Source of the DNA: Chrysomallon squamiferum
Taxonomy: Eukaryota; Mollusca; Gastropoda; Neomphalida; Peltospiridae
Direction: 5' to 3'
Assembly (NCBI GenBank): GCA_012295275.1
Contig: CM022672.1
Coordinates: 5,612,443-5,676,442, forward strand
Length of the DNA: 64,000 bases
Shown: positions 12,086 to 25,519 of the stretch, one piece after another
Numbering within the stretch: position 1 is the first letter of the stretch
Layout: each line of letters begins with the position of its first letter
Notes under the pieces: model-generated
The model's database searches: none
Seen by the model: only the letters and a program-made list of their open reading frames with translations
Told to the model about the DNA's origin: nothing
Translations under genes and position numbers: made by a program

Positions 12086-14592
12086 AGTCTTCATATTTTA
12101 TTTTTTGCCCATTTGAAATGTGTTCCGATGGATTATGCGTCACATGGTTAATTTATTTTCTTTATAAATTTATAAGTTGGATTGGTTTCTAACAATAGAG
12201 CCGAAAAATAATTAGGCCAAGTTTTCACAAGAAACTGGTAACGAGTAATTAAATTCTGGAAAGTAATTAGTCTTAGGATAATACTTCTTTCCGACTTGAT
12301 GTATCCATGATCATTTAATTACTGTAAACCTTTTTGTATAATTTATGGTTCTCATTCAAGACAGGACCGCTAGCCTACATCATTACGTGTGTTGGTTTTG
12401 GTAGCATAATAACATTGTTACGATTATGAATGATAATTGGTCCATCCTAATGCAGAGTTCGTTCAGTAAATAACTATTGGTACACGATTTTTAATGATTG
12501 ATTTATTATCAGTAGATATATATATATATATTATAACTAATATAAGCTAAACTGATTATGAGTTTAAATACTGAATATATATATAAACATGTTGAGGTTG
12601 GTAATTGAGAATTTGAGTGCGTCGTCTGCTATGACTTGAGTGTTACAAAGTATAAAAATGTGTTTTTAAAACGTTCATTTGGCGATGAAAACAGATTTTT
12701 TTTTTTAATGAGTACAAACAATATTTCTTTAATTATGTATTTATTTACTTCTTATTTTTTTTAACATTTAAGATGGGTGCAATTTACTTCAAGAAATTTT
12801 ATACTTTAAATATTGATATGTAAAAACAAAAATGTATAAATGGTGGACACTTTTCAGTTTTATTTTATTAAATGTTCATTTTTATTCCTTTTTTATTTTT
12901 AAAGTTTTAAAATTTATTATTATTTTTTATTTTTAAAGTTTTGTTTATTTTAATGGTATTGGTACAGTATGGTAATAAATACACTTTGAAAGAAAATAGA
13001 AATTCTTTAAAAAACTGACTTTTGATCTAAGATTATTAAAACTATAGACATGAAAACAACTGTTTCATAAACAGACTGTTTTTTTTAAAATATGTTAAAG
13101 CTGGCATTTCTCATACAGTCATAGCAATTTTTTTATTTTTTGTCAGGTATTCAGCAGCAACATAGTTAAAAATATTACACAATATGACAATTAATTTTGT
13201 TAGATTTTATTTTATTTTACTTACTATTTTTCTGATGTGAGAATTCAAATAATTTTCAAATAAAATAAATAATACATTAGTTATTAATTATAGTAGCCTA
13301 GTAATTATTGAGATTACTGAGGTACATCTGCTTCTGGTGTAATTATACATTTCATTTTGTCATTAGCTTAAAAATACATTACTATACCACCAGTAACTAA
13401 CAAAGCTTTTACTAACTGATCATTAAGACATGTTATAAAATCAATACAAGATTCAAATACACACAAGCTGGCTATATAGTTTCACTGGGTTGACTATTAA
13501 GAGAACATTATCACTAGTTTTTAGCAGGAATTCATTATATATTTTTAGTATTTTAGTATTCTGCTCTGATAAAGCTACAGAGGAGAAGTTTGTTTACTCT
13601 TTAGTTGACCTCTCCTCTTGCTATATCGAGAGATCTTTGTATGTTGGTTCAGCCTTGCTGAGTTTGTCTGAACCTGGTTCTCCTTTAACAAATAGCCTGT
13701 ATAGCATGTCTAGTGACATTTTGAAGGAAAAAGGAACTAACTTCTTGACCTAAATAGATAACAATAGTACCTGGAGCTAAAGATAATAAAGTGTACTATT
13801 TGAAATGCTACTAAGATATTAATGATATCTGTCTTGTTTTAAATGCTTTTGTTCTTATATAATATTGATTCCTATATCAAATTAATTCCATATATTCCTT
13901 TTAGATCAGTTTAAATGCTAGTAATTAAGTTCATTAACAAAAACAAAAAAAACCTATAAGATTTCTTTAATAAATAAACATTACAGATTTTATTTGCATT
14001 ACTTTGTAGGATTTTTAATTTTTTTATATTATTTTTATCAATAATTCTTGGTGGAAAAATTGTTGTAATGTACTCTGAAACACATTGTTTCTATGTAATT
14101 CTTGTTGCATGACACTGCAGTTCTATTAAAACTATAGGTTTTTTTTATGAATTAAGTAACAGGATGGAGATTAATATTATTCATTTGCTGGCAAGAAGCC
14201 AGCAATTTATATTCTACTATCTATTAGCATTCATGATTAATATATGTTTTTAATAACAGAAAAAATAATAAGACAATTATAATATACCAGACTTGTTGGT
14301 ATTAACCTTTGATTATTTTACATAATAGATATGTCTAAATGATAATGAAAAAACAAGATCACTGAATGTTCAAGAGTGAACTCTCTCTATCCCCCCATCC
14401 CCCCCACACACAAATATACATGTATAAATATAAAAACACCTACAAATAACTTAATTATTTAATAATTTCTGTTTATGAACTATTGAGTAAAAATATTTCC
14501 AGTTAGACCATCCTTAACTTGAACGTGTCTGATTTTATTTTTAGGTAACATTTCATTAATGACCCAAATGATCCCCATGCCGTGTATAAAGA

Positions 14593-17500
14593 ATGGTAGA
14601 GAAATGTGCTATGGATTTCAACCCTCTGGATCTCCTTGCCACAGCAGCAGTGTTACAGCGGGACGATCCTGAGTCACAGTCGGAAGAAAACAATTCACAG
14701 GACAGTCTCAATTCACCCAGTGAAGATGACGAAGATACCACAGAAGATGAAAACTCTGAATCTATCAAAATGGGATCAGTGAAACATGTTCCAAATTGTG
14801 TTCAAAAACAGCATTCTTGCAATTTGGATACAATGCTGACTCAGGACGAAACTGAACTTGATAATCAATTAGTGGTTAAAAAAGACATAGTTGAAGGAAA
14901 TAATTTGAATAAAATAAGCTCCTTGTGTGACAGTGATATTTCGTCTTGTATAATAAATAAAGTTAATGAACAACAAAAAGATATCAAATCATTTAGCATC
15001 CAGGAATCAGACCTTCAGAAACTAAAGCAGTTAGAAAAAAATTGTAGCTCAAATATTGATTGTGACGAAACGTCAGTTTCAGAGAGGCTGCTGGGCAACA
15101 TGTCCCCTCCTCAGACTACTTTGGATTTGGCATCTGAGAAAGCAAGTCAGGAGAGGGAATCATCAGTAGAAAGAGCAGAGCTTGAAGACAAAACAGAAGA
15201 GAATTATTGCACTGAGTGTAGAAAAAATCAATCAAGACTTGATCACACAGAAAAATATGATAATGGTTCTAGCAGGTGTATCTTGTGTCATGCCATTAAC
15301 AGAGCTGAATGTGACAACAGCAGTGATGTTTCCGATTCTAAAAACAGTGTTCAGGATGGGTGTGATAAACAAAGCAAACTGAGTTTGGATAAAACAGAAT
15401 GTGATATGGTTGATGACAGAGTTTGTGCTGAAAGTACCAGAAGCATTGGACAAGATTCTGGCTTTCTTTCAGATGACCCTGTGTCAGCTGTGTCAGATGA
15501 CATAAACAATGGATCATCAGAAATGATTGCTTCATATGTAAATGACAATAAAGTGTGTGATAAAAATACTGAAATTAATGATTCAGATTTTGCTAATTCC
15601 ATCAAATTTGATCACTGTTATGCTTCTGTACTGGGCAGGAATGCTTGTCACAGTGGTGACTTTTCAGAAGACACATGTAGCATTGATGGAGGAGATTCTG
15701 ATTCATGCACTGAAGATGTTGAACATCGATCAGGGAATATGTCAGTTGAAGGCAGCTGCTTTCAGTGTACTTTTTCTAACACATCTTTGGTACGTCCCCA
15801 AAAGGCAATGGAGATGAACGAGAGTTCTCTGTCAAATGATAGAGGCATAGCTAGTGACCAGTCACTGTTGTCACCATCATCTGTTGACTCATTGTCACGA
15901 GATTCATGTACATCTGACATGGGTCCATCATCATTAAAAACACTTTCTTTTACAGTGCCAAATGCCTCAAATTCTCCTGACATAGATAAAGGAGATAATT
16001 CTAACAATAGTTCTGATTCATTTTCAAGTGGCATTAAAAGTCAGGATGAATTACTTTACCCAAAAGTGGGGAAATTTAAGATTGGAACATTTGCATCAAT
16101 TAGTGGAATTGGAATTGACAAAGATGTTCCAGGTGACCAGTCAAAAGGTTCCAATGATTGTGGTTCTTACTTTGACAAGGGAGATATCAGTTCACCAACT
16201 TCAGGATCTCCTGGACTACTCACATTTCTTCAGTCTCCATGTGCAGACTGGGATAGATCAGATGCTGGGTCAGAGATTCAAGAGGATCATGATTTATCAT
16301 TGGAGACTCTTCTTCGAAGAAAAGGTGTAAATTGTACACCACCTGAACCACATTCAGTGTATCATGATCATGACTATTGCCTCAGGGGTGGGGTCTTTAT
16401 TACAGGGCCACCAGTTACAAAGTACTCAAAAGTTGAAAACAAGAAGTATTCTAGTTGGTCAAAAACAAAGGTACATCAGAAAGAAAGACGAGTACGAGGT
16501 AAATACAATGTTAAAGGGTCCAAGCGAATGAAGACAGATTCGTTAGTTTCTGATTCAGAATCACTTTGCACAATAATGGATTTTAAAAGACCTGATAATC
16601 TAGAAATGCCGGTAGATAAGAATAATTCATACTTGAGACCTAAAAGGAAATATGAAAAATTTCAAGATGATTTAGAGCTGGATGCATCTAAAATGAAAAT
16701 TACTGGTAAATATCAAGACCAGTATGTATATTATCTTTCGAAAAGCTCAAGAAGCACACGCAGAACAAGTCGTGAACTTTCATTACCATCTCCTGCAGAC
16801 AAAATTATTTTGCCAGCTCCAAAACCTGGTGATATCATTGTTCCTCACCTAACTGATGCTGACATTGAAGCTATCAAATTGAGAGGCAAGTCTGGCTTAT
16901 CTATCAGTGAGAAATATTATGGTGGTACCTCGACATTGCCCAGCATGGGTTTGTCAACAAACACAGCTCCTGTGGATAGCATTGCTGACTTTGACAGTAA
17001 AATTATCAGCACAATCTTAAGTATGGAGAATGATAATCTAGCATCAGAGTCAGTTGAAGAAGATGGTAATGAACATCCTATTGATCTTTATTCAAATGGT
17101 GATTCTGTTGGCATAAATTTTATGGGGGAAACAATGCCTTTAACATCTGATCAGGTAGACTTGTTGTTGAATGCTATGGAAGATGTGGAGAAGACAGGGT
17201 TTTTAGATAGTACAAAACTTGTTTTGGACAGTAATCAGAACTACAATCCATCAGTTAAAACATCACTAAATCAAGACATTGATAACATGTCCAGTGAACA
17301 CTGGAATATGAATATGAAGAATACACAGTTTGTGAATACAACTTCTAATCATTCAGTGTCGGCAAATGAATCTAATAGTGAAAGTAAATTGGATGTATCA
17401 TCTGAAGGAAAGGATAAGGTTTCAGACGCATCTGCAGTTGTACCTGAAATAGTAAACACTGGCGGTAGTTCCAGGCCAATTACTGATCCAAGCCAGAGTC

Positions 17501-20023
17501 CTGTAAAGGCTCTTCTTGATGCAGATCTCAGTAACATCACACCTCCATCATTTGGTACAGCTTTGCCTGAAATATCATTACCAGTTCTGGAAAAGCCTTT
17601 TGATTTCATGAGTGGTGACTTCAAACTGGACAAATCTGATTTATTCCCAGATGCAACAGTAGCAGACAACCCTGTAACACCTTGTCCTGTTAACACTTCA
17701 ATTTCAGACTACAATACGCCATGGATTGTCACTGTAACGATGTTCTGGAATGATCTGCCAGCCATTATGATTGACAATGTTCCATATGTTCGCCTGGTTG
17801 ACATTCATAAACAAATTTTGCCAGCAAAAGATACGGGTATTCTTAAGAAGCGATGCCAGCTTATTGGTATTAAAGTGCTGAATTGTGCAGAAATGCAGCG
17901 CTATTTCTTGGTTCAGTATGGGCGAGCATACAATTCAAAGAGTACCCTTATTATATCAAAGGATGATGCAAAAGATCTCATTGGATATTATGTCAATCCT
18001 CAACCACGTCTGCCCAGGTCAGACGATTCAGTAATGAAAAGAGAGTTTATTGTAAGAGACAGTGAATCTCCACAGAGCCCTGAACCTTGTTCAACCAAAT
18101 CTGCAGCTAAGAAAAGAGTTCGACCAAGATCTTTCTCTGGTGGCAAGGCTACAGCACCAAGGTATTTTTTTTATATATCAAAATATAAATTTGATACTGA
18201 AAACACAATTTATAACAAAAAAAAAATGTGTCCAAGATATAAGCTATTGTTAAGCAAAATTAATTACTCACCACTATAAAGATACCGTATTTTATGTTGA
18301 TACTGTGCAATATCCATGAGAAAAGTATCTTAAATTAAGTATAAATTAATGCTAAATATAACATATTTATTATAAAGAAATTTTTCATGTGGTTCTTAAA
18401 GTTAAGCATGTAGTTATTAACAACCAAAATATAATGTTGCTTCTGCTGCAATTTTTCAGTGGTCCAGAAAATATCATTCCAACATCATGCCCTACAAGTC
18501 CACAAGCTCCCCCAGCAATTGAGGCTGCTGTACTTGGTAAGCGACTCAGACACAAAAAAATTAATTTCCTTGAAATGTTGAAAGGTGAATCAGCAGAACA
18601 GACACCTTCTGAAGAACAGGAAAAACCTGGCAACAAAACTGAGCTGCCATTGGATACAAAAAGGGCGAGTCCTCAGATATCATCACCACACAGAAAGAAA
18701 CAGAAACTTAGTGATGCAGAGAAACTCAAAGTGGCTAAGGAAGAATTGAAGAAAAGGAATATTAGTATTGGTGACAATGTTGGTAAAAAAACAAAAATAC
18801 CTGAATCAGATTCTGGTTCTGGTTTAGAAAGTGAAACCACAGAATCAGCCTTTTCAGATTCAGAGTCGGCAGCTGAATCCAGTTCTGAAAGCGAGCCTTC
18901 TCAGAAAGTTGTCAATAAAAGATACCGTTCTGTGAAGTGTGGTGCATCTCCTGTGAAGAGATCAGGTAGCTTGGATAGGAGTTCACGTGACAGTCATTTT
19001 CGTGCATTAAAAATAAATGTCAAGAGTATGTTGAAACTACGAAATGATAAAATTCCAGCTGTACCAAAAAACGGTACAAACAATGAAAAGAGGGTACTGG
19101 GTGTTCGCCATAAAGATGCAAATCCTTCAAAAAATTTTCCATCAGTGTCACAAGATGGTGACATTTACCTTGATCTCTACAAAAAGAAAAGCTCTCTTTC
19201 TATCAAGTGCTGCAGCTGCAAGAAATTCTTTTCACTGCGGAACTTCATGGCACATCAGCACTATCCTGATGACAAAAATACATTAACAACTATTGCACAA
19301 CCACAACTCCTAGAACCAAGAGCTTCAAAACTATCATCAAAAGTAAGGATGTTGTGGTTAGAATTCAACAAGAAAAAGCAACAGTTGGATGGACCAGTGA
19401 AAAATGCTAGAAAATCTGTACTTCAGCAATGTCCTTTGGTTCTTGAAACATTGATGAGAATCAAACAAGACAAACAAGAACCTGTTGTGAAAATGGAGGT
19501 AGATGAATTGTCTGAAACACAGCAGGAATTGAGACAAAACTCTGGCACAGAAGACATTAAAACTGTGTGTCAGAATGGAACAATAGATTTGCAGTTTCCA
19601 GAATCAGTGAAACCAGATACAGTTCCTGAAAAAAATCTACCAAAAAAATCAGTTAAGCCAACTTTGAAAGTAAAGATTTCAAAGAGATATGCACCATCTA
19701 CAGTGGGCATCCGGGTTAGTGGGAGAAAAAAGAAAGAAAGACAATTGTTTCCCATAGAAAATTACTCTTATACTAAGCAACACGTTCGACAAGATGGTAA
19801 ATCTGTTACAGATGAAGATAGGCAAGTGGAAAAAAGCAGTGATGTGAATGGTACAGGTGTAGTTTTGAGACATGAAGGTCTTGATTCACTGCGTGTTTCT
19901 GGAAGTGATGGAAAGACTAACTCTGTTCCTATTTCAGCCGTTTCTTGTGATAGTGTAGTAACTTTGTGCAATGGACCAGAAATAACTAGCTATACGGCAT
20001 TGCAGGAAAGTCCTGAACTGTGA
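14593..20023 (+). CDS. Large SKI/SNO/DACH-domain nuclear protein (corepressor-like), 2 coding exons, 1,710 aa
   Basis: Coding exons are 14593-18161 and 18460-20023. The intron 18162-18459 is GT-AG and splits a Ser codon (AG|T), and the frame continues across it. The start is supported by an in-frame TAA two codons upstream. A splice acceptor (TTTTTAG, ending 14544) marks a preceding 5' UTR exon. The N-terminal 1,000 residues are Ser/Asp/Glu-rich and look disordered. Residues about 1042-1133 (TPWIVTVTMFW ... LIGYY) resemble the SKI/SNO/DAC winged-helix domain. A basic K/R segment follows (about 1170-1187). Residues about 1430-1500 hold CxxC at 1440-1443 and HxH at 1455-1457. That C-x2-C-x11-H-x-H spacing is the one I know from the SMAD4-binding SAND-like domain of SKI/SnoN. 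In that family these domains serve transcriptional repression through SMAD and corepressor contacts. A nuclear regulatory role is therefore inferred. Unusual points are the great length and the roughly 300-residue gap between the two domains. I cannot assign an orthologue. Confidence 0.85.
18162..18459 (+). other. Single coding intron of the SKI-domain gene; retention would truncate the protein
   Basis: The donor is AAG|GTATTT at 18161/18162 and the acceptor ATTTTTCAG ends at 18459. If unspliced, the frame runs on for 39 codons, partly encoded by A/T runs, to a stop at 18277-18279. The result would be a 1,228-aa product that keeps the SKI/DACH domain but loses the CxxC/HxH domain. Confidence 0.8.
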
Positions 20024-20575
20024 TTTAAAAGTTTTACCATGTTACATGTATTCTTTTTGGCAATTATTAATGTATATACAATAGGTTTCTTCATTCAAGC
20101 ACACTAGCAGGTATAAAACATTATTACATAGATATTGTGAAAATAGAATAAGGGTCACTTTACATTAGGTGTTTTCTATTATGTATTTTTGTTATGGTTT
20201 GGAGTTTAATACAGATATTGCAGTCTAGTGAGTATATCTATAATATTGACCAACACAATGAGATCTCACAAATGAAAATATTCCAGTGTTTGGCAAGTAG
20301 ATAAATATAACAATGATAGATTTCTGTTCAGTAACATGTAGGTGTATTAAGTTACCTTTATAAACAGTTAAAATGTTGAAAAATATCTTCTAGTATATTT
20401 ATAAGCATCTATTTTACATGTACATGTAAAGTTAAAGGTATGGTAATAGCAATATATTAAGAACCAAAAAATAAAATGATTTTAAAAAAAGTAATAATAA
20501 AATTTTGAAATGTTATTTAAAGAATAAATAATAAACCTTATTAAACTTAAACACATTTATTTGACTTGCAATAAA
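20024..20575 (+). other. Probable 3' UTR of the SKI-domain gene, with poly(A) signals
   Basis: AT-rich sequence after the TGA stop (20021-20023). AATAAA signals occur at 20523-20528 and 20570-20575. A further AATAAA at 22189-22194 runs straight into an A-tract and could be a distal site or a retroposed tail. Confidence 0.45.
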
Positions 20576-22556
20576 TATTTCTTGATTTTCATGTTAGGAT
20601 TTTTTCTATTCAAGAAAATTATATTTTTGATGTTATGATCTGTTAAAAATACATGAATAATAGAAACAAACTCAACAAAGTAAACATTAATAGTACTGGA
20701 CCAGCTATCAGGCAAGTTTGGAATTGGTAGTGGTCTGAATTTTTGGGTTTTGGATAGGGACTATATCTCTCCTTAAAATTCTTTATAAATTTACATATTT
20801 CACTAGCAAGCTGCAGTCCTGTTAGTCTTTTTAGACGTGATAATAAATAGAAACTAAAACAAATCACACCCAAGTAGCCAGTTTCAAAAATTTAAGTAAC
20901 TTTATTTCTGGAAACTGGATAAATGGTTGGTACCTACATAACATTTTATCTTAAATTCATACTGTATTATTTTTTTTTTTTAACACTGTTCAATACAACT
21001 CTAAAATGACATTTTTTCTCAGGTGAAAATATTTCCAATTACCTTCAGCAACACATGAATGATTATATCTACCTAGTATAAATATTGTGTACAGTTACCT
21101 GTTACATCACATTAGTAACAAGATGACTAAAAACGTGACAACCTGTAGTTTGTTTATTTAATGGCAGTGGTTTTGTGATTAGTAGTTCAGGTTCACATTC
21201 TTAAATATTTTATTCTAACATGGTATACATAATTTGCATTGTGGGTATTTGTCAGACAGGTATAAACATATATTAGTCTTTTACATAAATGTAATCTGCA
21301 TTAAGTCACATAACTGTTTATTCAAAAATAACAAAATCATCATACTGTTTCAAGAAGAATTTATTGTTTCTCTTAATTTTTTTTTTTTTTATTATTATTA
21401 ATTTTTATAACAAAATTGTAGTTATGTAATTTTTTTAAGTTTTTTTTTTAAATTTCATTTACTTTTTAGAATTGAAATTAATATCTTAATGAATTTTCAG
21501 GTATATAATTTTAAATTAAATAATGGGTTTCCAGTACTTAGTAACGGGAGTTTCATTGCTGGTTAATGATTCAAATTTTATGGATTTATTTTAATTTGCT
21601 ATCAACATTTCAGATTATTTAAAATAGCCTACATTGGCAGCAGCGTTAACCATGTATTCATGGAAAGGTAGCCATTATTATTTTCACTATGACAGTCTAA
21701 AGTATTGCTGTAATAATTTTTAACACATTGTATTGTGGGTTTAAGCTCATATCAGACTTGGCCAGTTAGCCATTGACTGTAATTTGATATAGTCCTGTAG
21801 TGCTAATATTCATCCAGAAATCAGTTTGTTTTGATAGTTACAGATAAAGAAGTGCACATCAACCCTCTATAATATATTCTTAGCTATTTTCAACTGTATT
21901 TTTTAATTATTTGTAATCAATATTATAATAATTTTTTTTTTTTTTTTTTTATTTTACCTCTATACCATGTTCATAAGCTGTCCTAAATCTGTCCAGAATT
22001 TATTCATAATCACATAAAATGTTTATTAATACCTGTTTAAGTAATCAATTAGGATTCTATAATTCTTTTGCCTTTTCATTTACTATGTTCCAAGTAAGGA
22101 ATTTAATGTCTGTGAAATTTATATGCCTTTGATGATACTGCCAAGCATTCTCTTTACTTTTATTCTTTCTTTATTGTAAGTTTTCCCAAATAAAAAAAAA
22201 AAAAAAAAAAAAACAATTAAAACTGTGCATGTTTTCTTAACTCACAACTAGCTGGGTGCTTCAAACTGTATATAACAAACATGTACAGATCATGGTTGTA
22301 AAGTATCACTATTTTTTTTTTTTTTTGGTTATTTGTATCACTCCTCATCAAGGCAGTTGACAGATTTTATGTGCTATTCTTTTTCATGTATTACATATTA
22401 AAACGTACGTACCTGGTATGTAAATATGTTGATAATCTGAAAGAAAAAAAAAAATACAAAAAGAGTTGAGTAAAGTGAATTTGTGTTGTTTTTATTCAAT
22501 TCTTTTTTTTTTTAATTCTAAATCTCAATTTTTCTCTAAGCTGTGTTTAATTTAAG

Positions 22557-22560
<4 letters not shown>
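20576..22560. other. AT-rich non-coding DNA
   Basis: Poly(T) and poly(A) tracts (for example near 21380, 21930, 22195 and 22312) and no recognisable exon. The open frame on the minus strand near 20643-20873 lacks codon structure or flanking splice signals that would make it convincing. Confidence 0.6.

Positions 22561-22644
<84 letters not shown>
22561..22644. repeat. Pure (CT)n microsatellite, about 84 bp
   Basis: An uninterrupted CT dinucleotide run flanked by unique AT-rich sequence. Confidence 0.98.
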
Positions 22645-22646
<2 letters not shown>

Positions 22647-23586
22647 GAATGAAGAAAAATAAGTAACTTCTTTCTTTACACATGGCATACTAAGCCAGTA
22701 ATCAACTCGTGTCTTGAATTTAAAATAATTAATTATGCTGAATGAGGAATGAATCTTTTGTTTTCGTTGTGACTATCTACCTGCTGTTTGATATTAGCTA
22801 ACTTCCTCTGAATGTACACTGACTATAAATTTTGCAAGCTGAACTTGTTATTTTTTTTTTAGGTTATTGTTAATATAAACTGACATTAAACCATAGCTCA
22901 CAAGTGGGGTGAGAATCGTGATCAGATCAAATATACATGCATTATTTAGCGTCACACTTGTTGGCAATTGCTTAGGTGTATAATTTTCATAGACATACGG
23001 TTAGATCAATATTTTTAAACCACATTATATTTAAAGGTAATTATACTTATAAACGGCAAGCGTACAACAAAATAAATAAACAATAAAATAAAAAATTAAC
23101 TGCTGTTCATATTCTATTAGAATTTATTTTATTTATTTATGCTCTGTATATTAAAGCACACTTTTCCATTTTATTTCACTTCTGCTGAAGTTGAGATTTA
23201 CACAGCATAAATCGGTGGCAAGTGTGAAAGATCTTTTCAAATATACATTTGTATTTTGGGCAGAAAGAGGCAACATGGTATGTAAGGCAAAGCGTTTTAA
23301 TATTAGTTTTGACATGTTTTATGCCGTTAAAGCCAGTTCATCACTTCCAAACGTTCTGTAGATGACTAGGCTGTGTTGCCTGCTTAAGATTCGTCTTTGT
23401 GTACTTTCAACTCATCACCAGATCTAGTGGAATACTGGATCTGGATACGCGCCAGTACTAAGATCTGCCAACTAAAACTGTGATAAAGCTTTTGGTTGGT
23501 TGTCAGTATTTACTTGCTTGAAAGTCTACATTTACTTTTTAAGAAATACAGCGATGAACCGTTTTCTTATTTGTTTATTTCCACAG

Positions 23587-23682
23587 CCTTCAAGATATGG
23601 AACCATATGTTTTCCTGTTCCAGCCAGTGTTCCAAATTATTTTCTTAAAGACATGTCTAAACGACTCCTTGCTGTTAAGTGA
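23587..23682 (+). CDS. Candidate terminal exon, gene unknown
   Basis: A strong acceptor with pyrimidine tract (TTTATTTCCACAG, ending 23586) opens a 31-codon frame starting PSRYGTICFPVPASV and ending LLAVK at a TGA (23680-23682). AATAAA follows at 23770-23775. This is the layout of a last coding exon with a short 3' UTR. It could be an alternative last exon of the SKI-domain gene 3.6 kb upstream, or belong to a gene whose other exons I cannot see. The length is short enough that chance is quite possible. Confidence 0.25.
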   Translation, partial: PSRYGTICFPVPASVPNYFLKDMSKRLLAVK

Positions 23683-24226
23683 CGATAATTGCCTATGATA
23701 TGGTGGTAACAATCTATTTCTCTCAAATTTTGCTAACAGTAGAAGAACTGTTTCATAGCTTTTGACTGAAATAAAAGTTAACAAAACAACAACAAAATAT
23801 TGCCAACAAAGAGAGGTTTCCATAGTGTAATCAGATGTTTTATGTACAGAATAAAACTTACACGAGCCATTTCTTTGTTAACAGGCAGTTAGTACATATT
23901 GCCTGCACAGTTCGTATAATGGCGATTAAAAGTCAACAGAATGATCGCATTTAGATTTGTTTCTCTGAAAGGAAAATTGAAATTTTAATTACTGATTCGT
24001 GTTTGGATATGCTGGTTGATTGTGGTCTATCAGCTGAACACAGAAGTCTCCGATTTGTTTTCTATTTATAGGATCATTTAATTTCCATTACATCACGCAT
24101 TAATGTACCTTTATCTAACCTGATTATGATTTTTAAAAAACTTTATTTTTTTATGTTTTTAATTTTTTTTCATTCTTCTTTTCTTTTCTTTTTTCCCGTT
24201 TAGTCTAGTTATTTTGCTTAGCTTTT

Positions 24227-24281
24227 ATAATAATGATAATAATAATAATAATAATTATTATTATTATTATTATTGTTATTA

Positions 24282-24315
<34 letters not shown>
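24227..24315. repeat. Self-complementary (AAT)n-(ATT)n repeat
   Basis: AAT units (to about 24254) switch directly into ATT units (to about 24315), so the two halves can pair as a hairpin. Confidence 0.9.
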
Positions 24316-24316
<1 letters not shown>

Positions 24317-25519
24317 TCAATGTATTAAAATTATTATCCTTTTTTAAATAACATTTCTTATATTACGTAGGTACGGTTTAAACCAAACTTGAATCATACT
24401 ATCTTGTGATAATAATTTCACACAATTTTACCGCTCACTTTGTACATGTACAAAATTGTCACAATCACTGTATCGCAGGGGAAGTGTTAAAACGGTCTGG
24501 TCACAGGAAGTTGTTTTGAAACATAATTATCTGTCTTGAACATAGATTCTCGACTTGTTTGGTCAAGACAGGTTTTAAACTGGTATATCTGAAGACTGGC
24601 GGATAAAACGTTTCGAGACCAGTCGACGACGCGCCCGTTTGTTTTACTCCAGTCTGCATATAAAAAAAAAATACCTTGCTGTTGTTAATTGATAAGAATC
24701 CACTGTTAAGACTAATCTATGGTATGACGCCAGTAAGTTGCCTTTCTTGTGTCATTTTACAAAAATAAAATAAGCAATAAAATATCTGTATAACTCACAC
24801 GTAATAATTATTCATTAATTTTTCAATGGGTAATGTTGCTATAACGGTATATTTCGTCTAATCTTCTTAACGAAATAAGAACCACCCCCCCCCCCAAACA
24901 AAACCCCACCAAAACAACAACAATAAAATAATAAGTAAATAAAAAAAAAATAAGAAAATAACAATGTCCTGTGTCATCAAACAAATATAAATTAGTTTCA
25001 TAACACTGGTGAGGTGTAATGACTATTGTAAAGGTTTTATATCTCAGTCAAGGAATGATTTGAACTCATATAACTCAATAATCCAGTGCTAATCGATATA
25101 TGAACCGTTTTACACGCATTTAAATCCAATGAAAATTCAAATACAAATGTCTCGGGGAAAATCTGTCCACAAGCCGAGCTGTCTGCCTAAGGCAGAAGTT
25201 AATGTTAATGAATTAGGGGATTAATTACACAGTGAAAAAAAACGAAATATTATCTTGCAAAACATTCCTTTTGATAGTATACGAATAAATACTACGCGAT
25301 CGAATGCCGAATAGATTACGTTGTATAAAAACAAATAAACAAGTGATCCCTCGTGTAAATCTTATGTCGACAGTACCATCAATATTTGCATATTGGTATT
25401 TTAATCGACTGGGTAATAAAAAAACAACAAAAAAAAAAAAAAAAAAAAAAAACGACCCACGAAGATATTAATAGCTTATTTCTTGTAAACTGACAACGAT
25501 ATTTTAATTTCTGTTACAG

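Larger units (their letters stand above)
4171..14544. other. Gene-poor AT-rich region upstream of the SKI-domain gene
   Basis: No convincing coding exon was found. It holds scattered microsatellites: (GT)n near 5880-5916, (TTTA)n near 6480-6575, (AAT)n near 8600-8650, (TAAA)n near 9930-9978, and (AAT)n with (AAAT)n near 10107-10182. It also has three promoter-like clusters, near 5.6, 7.2 and 11.7-12.1 kb, listed separately. The 5' UTR exons of the gene at 14,593 should lie somewhere here, because its first coding exon is preceded by a splice acceptor. Confidence 0.6.

Noticed and set aside
13490-13753. 87-aa plus-strand ORF about 1 kb before the SKI-domain gene
   Set aside because: Composition is fairly protein-like, but it lacks a clear splice acceptor or donor or promoter, and a UTR exon joining to 14545 would not need it. 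Could be revisited with RNA data.
14556-19971. Several 60-115-aa ORFs in other frames across the SKI-domain gene
   Set aside because: Shadow frames of the 1,710-aa coding sequence.
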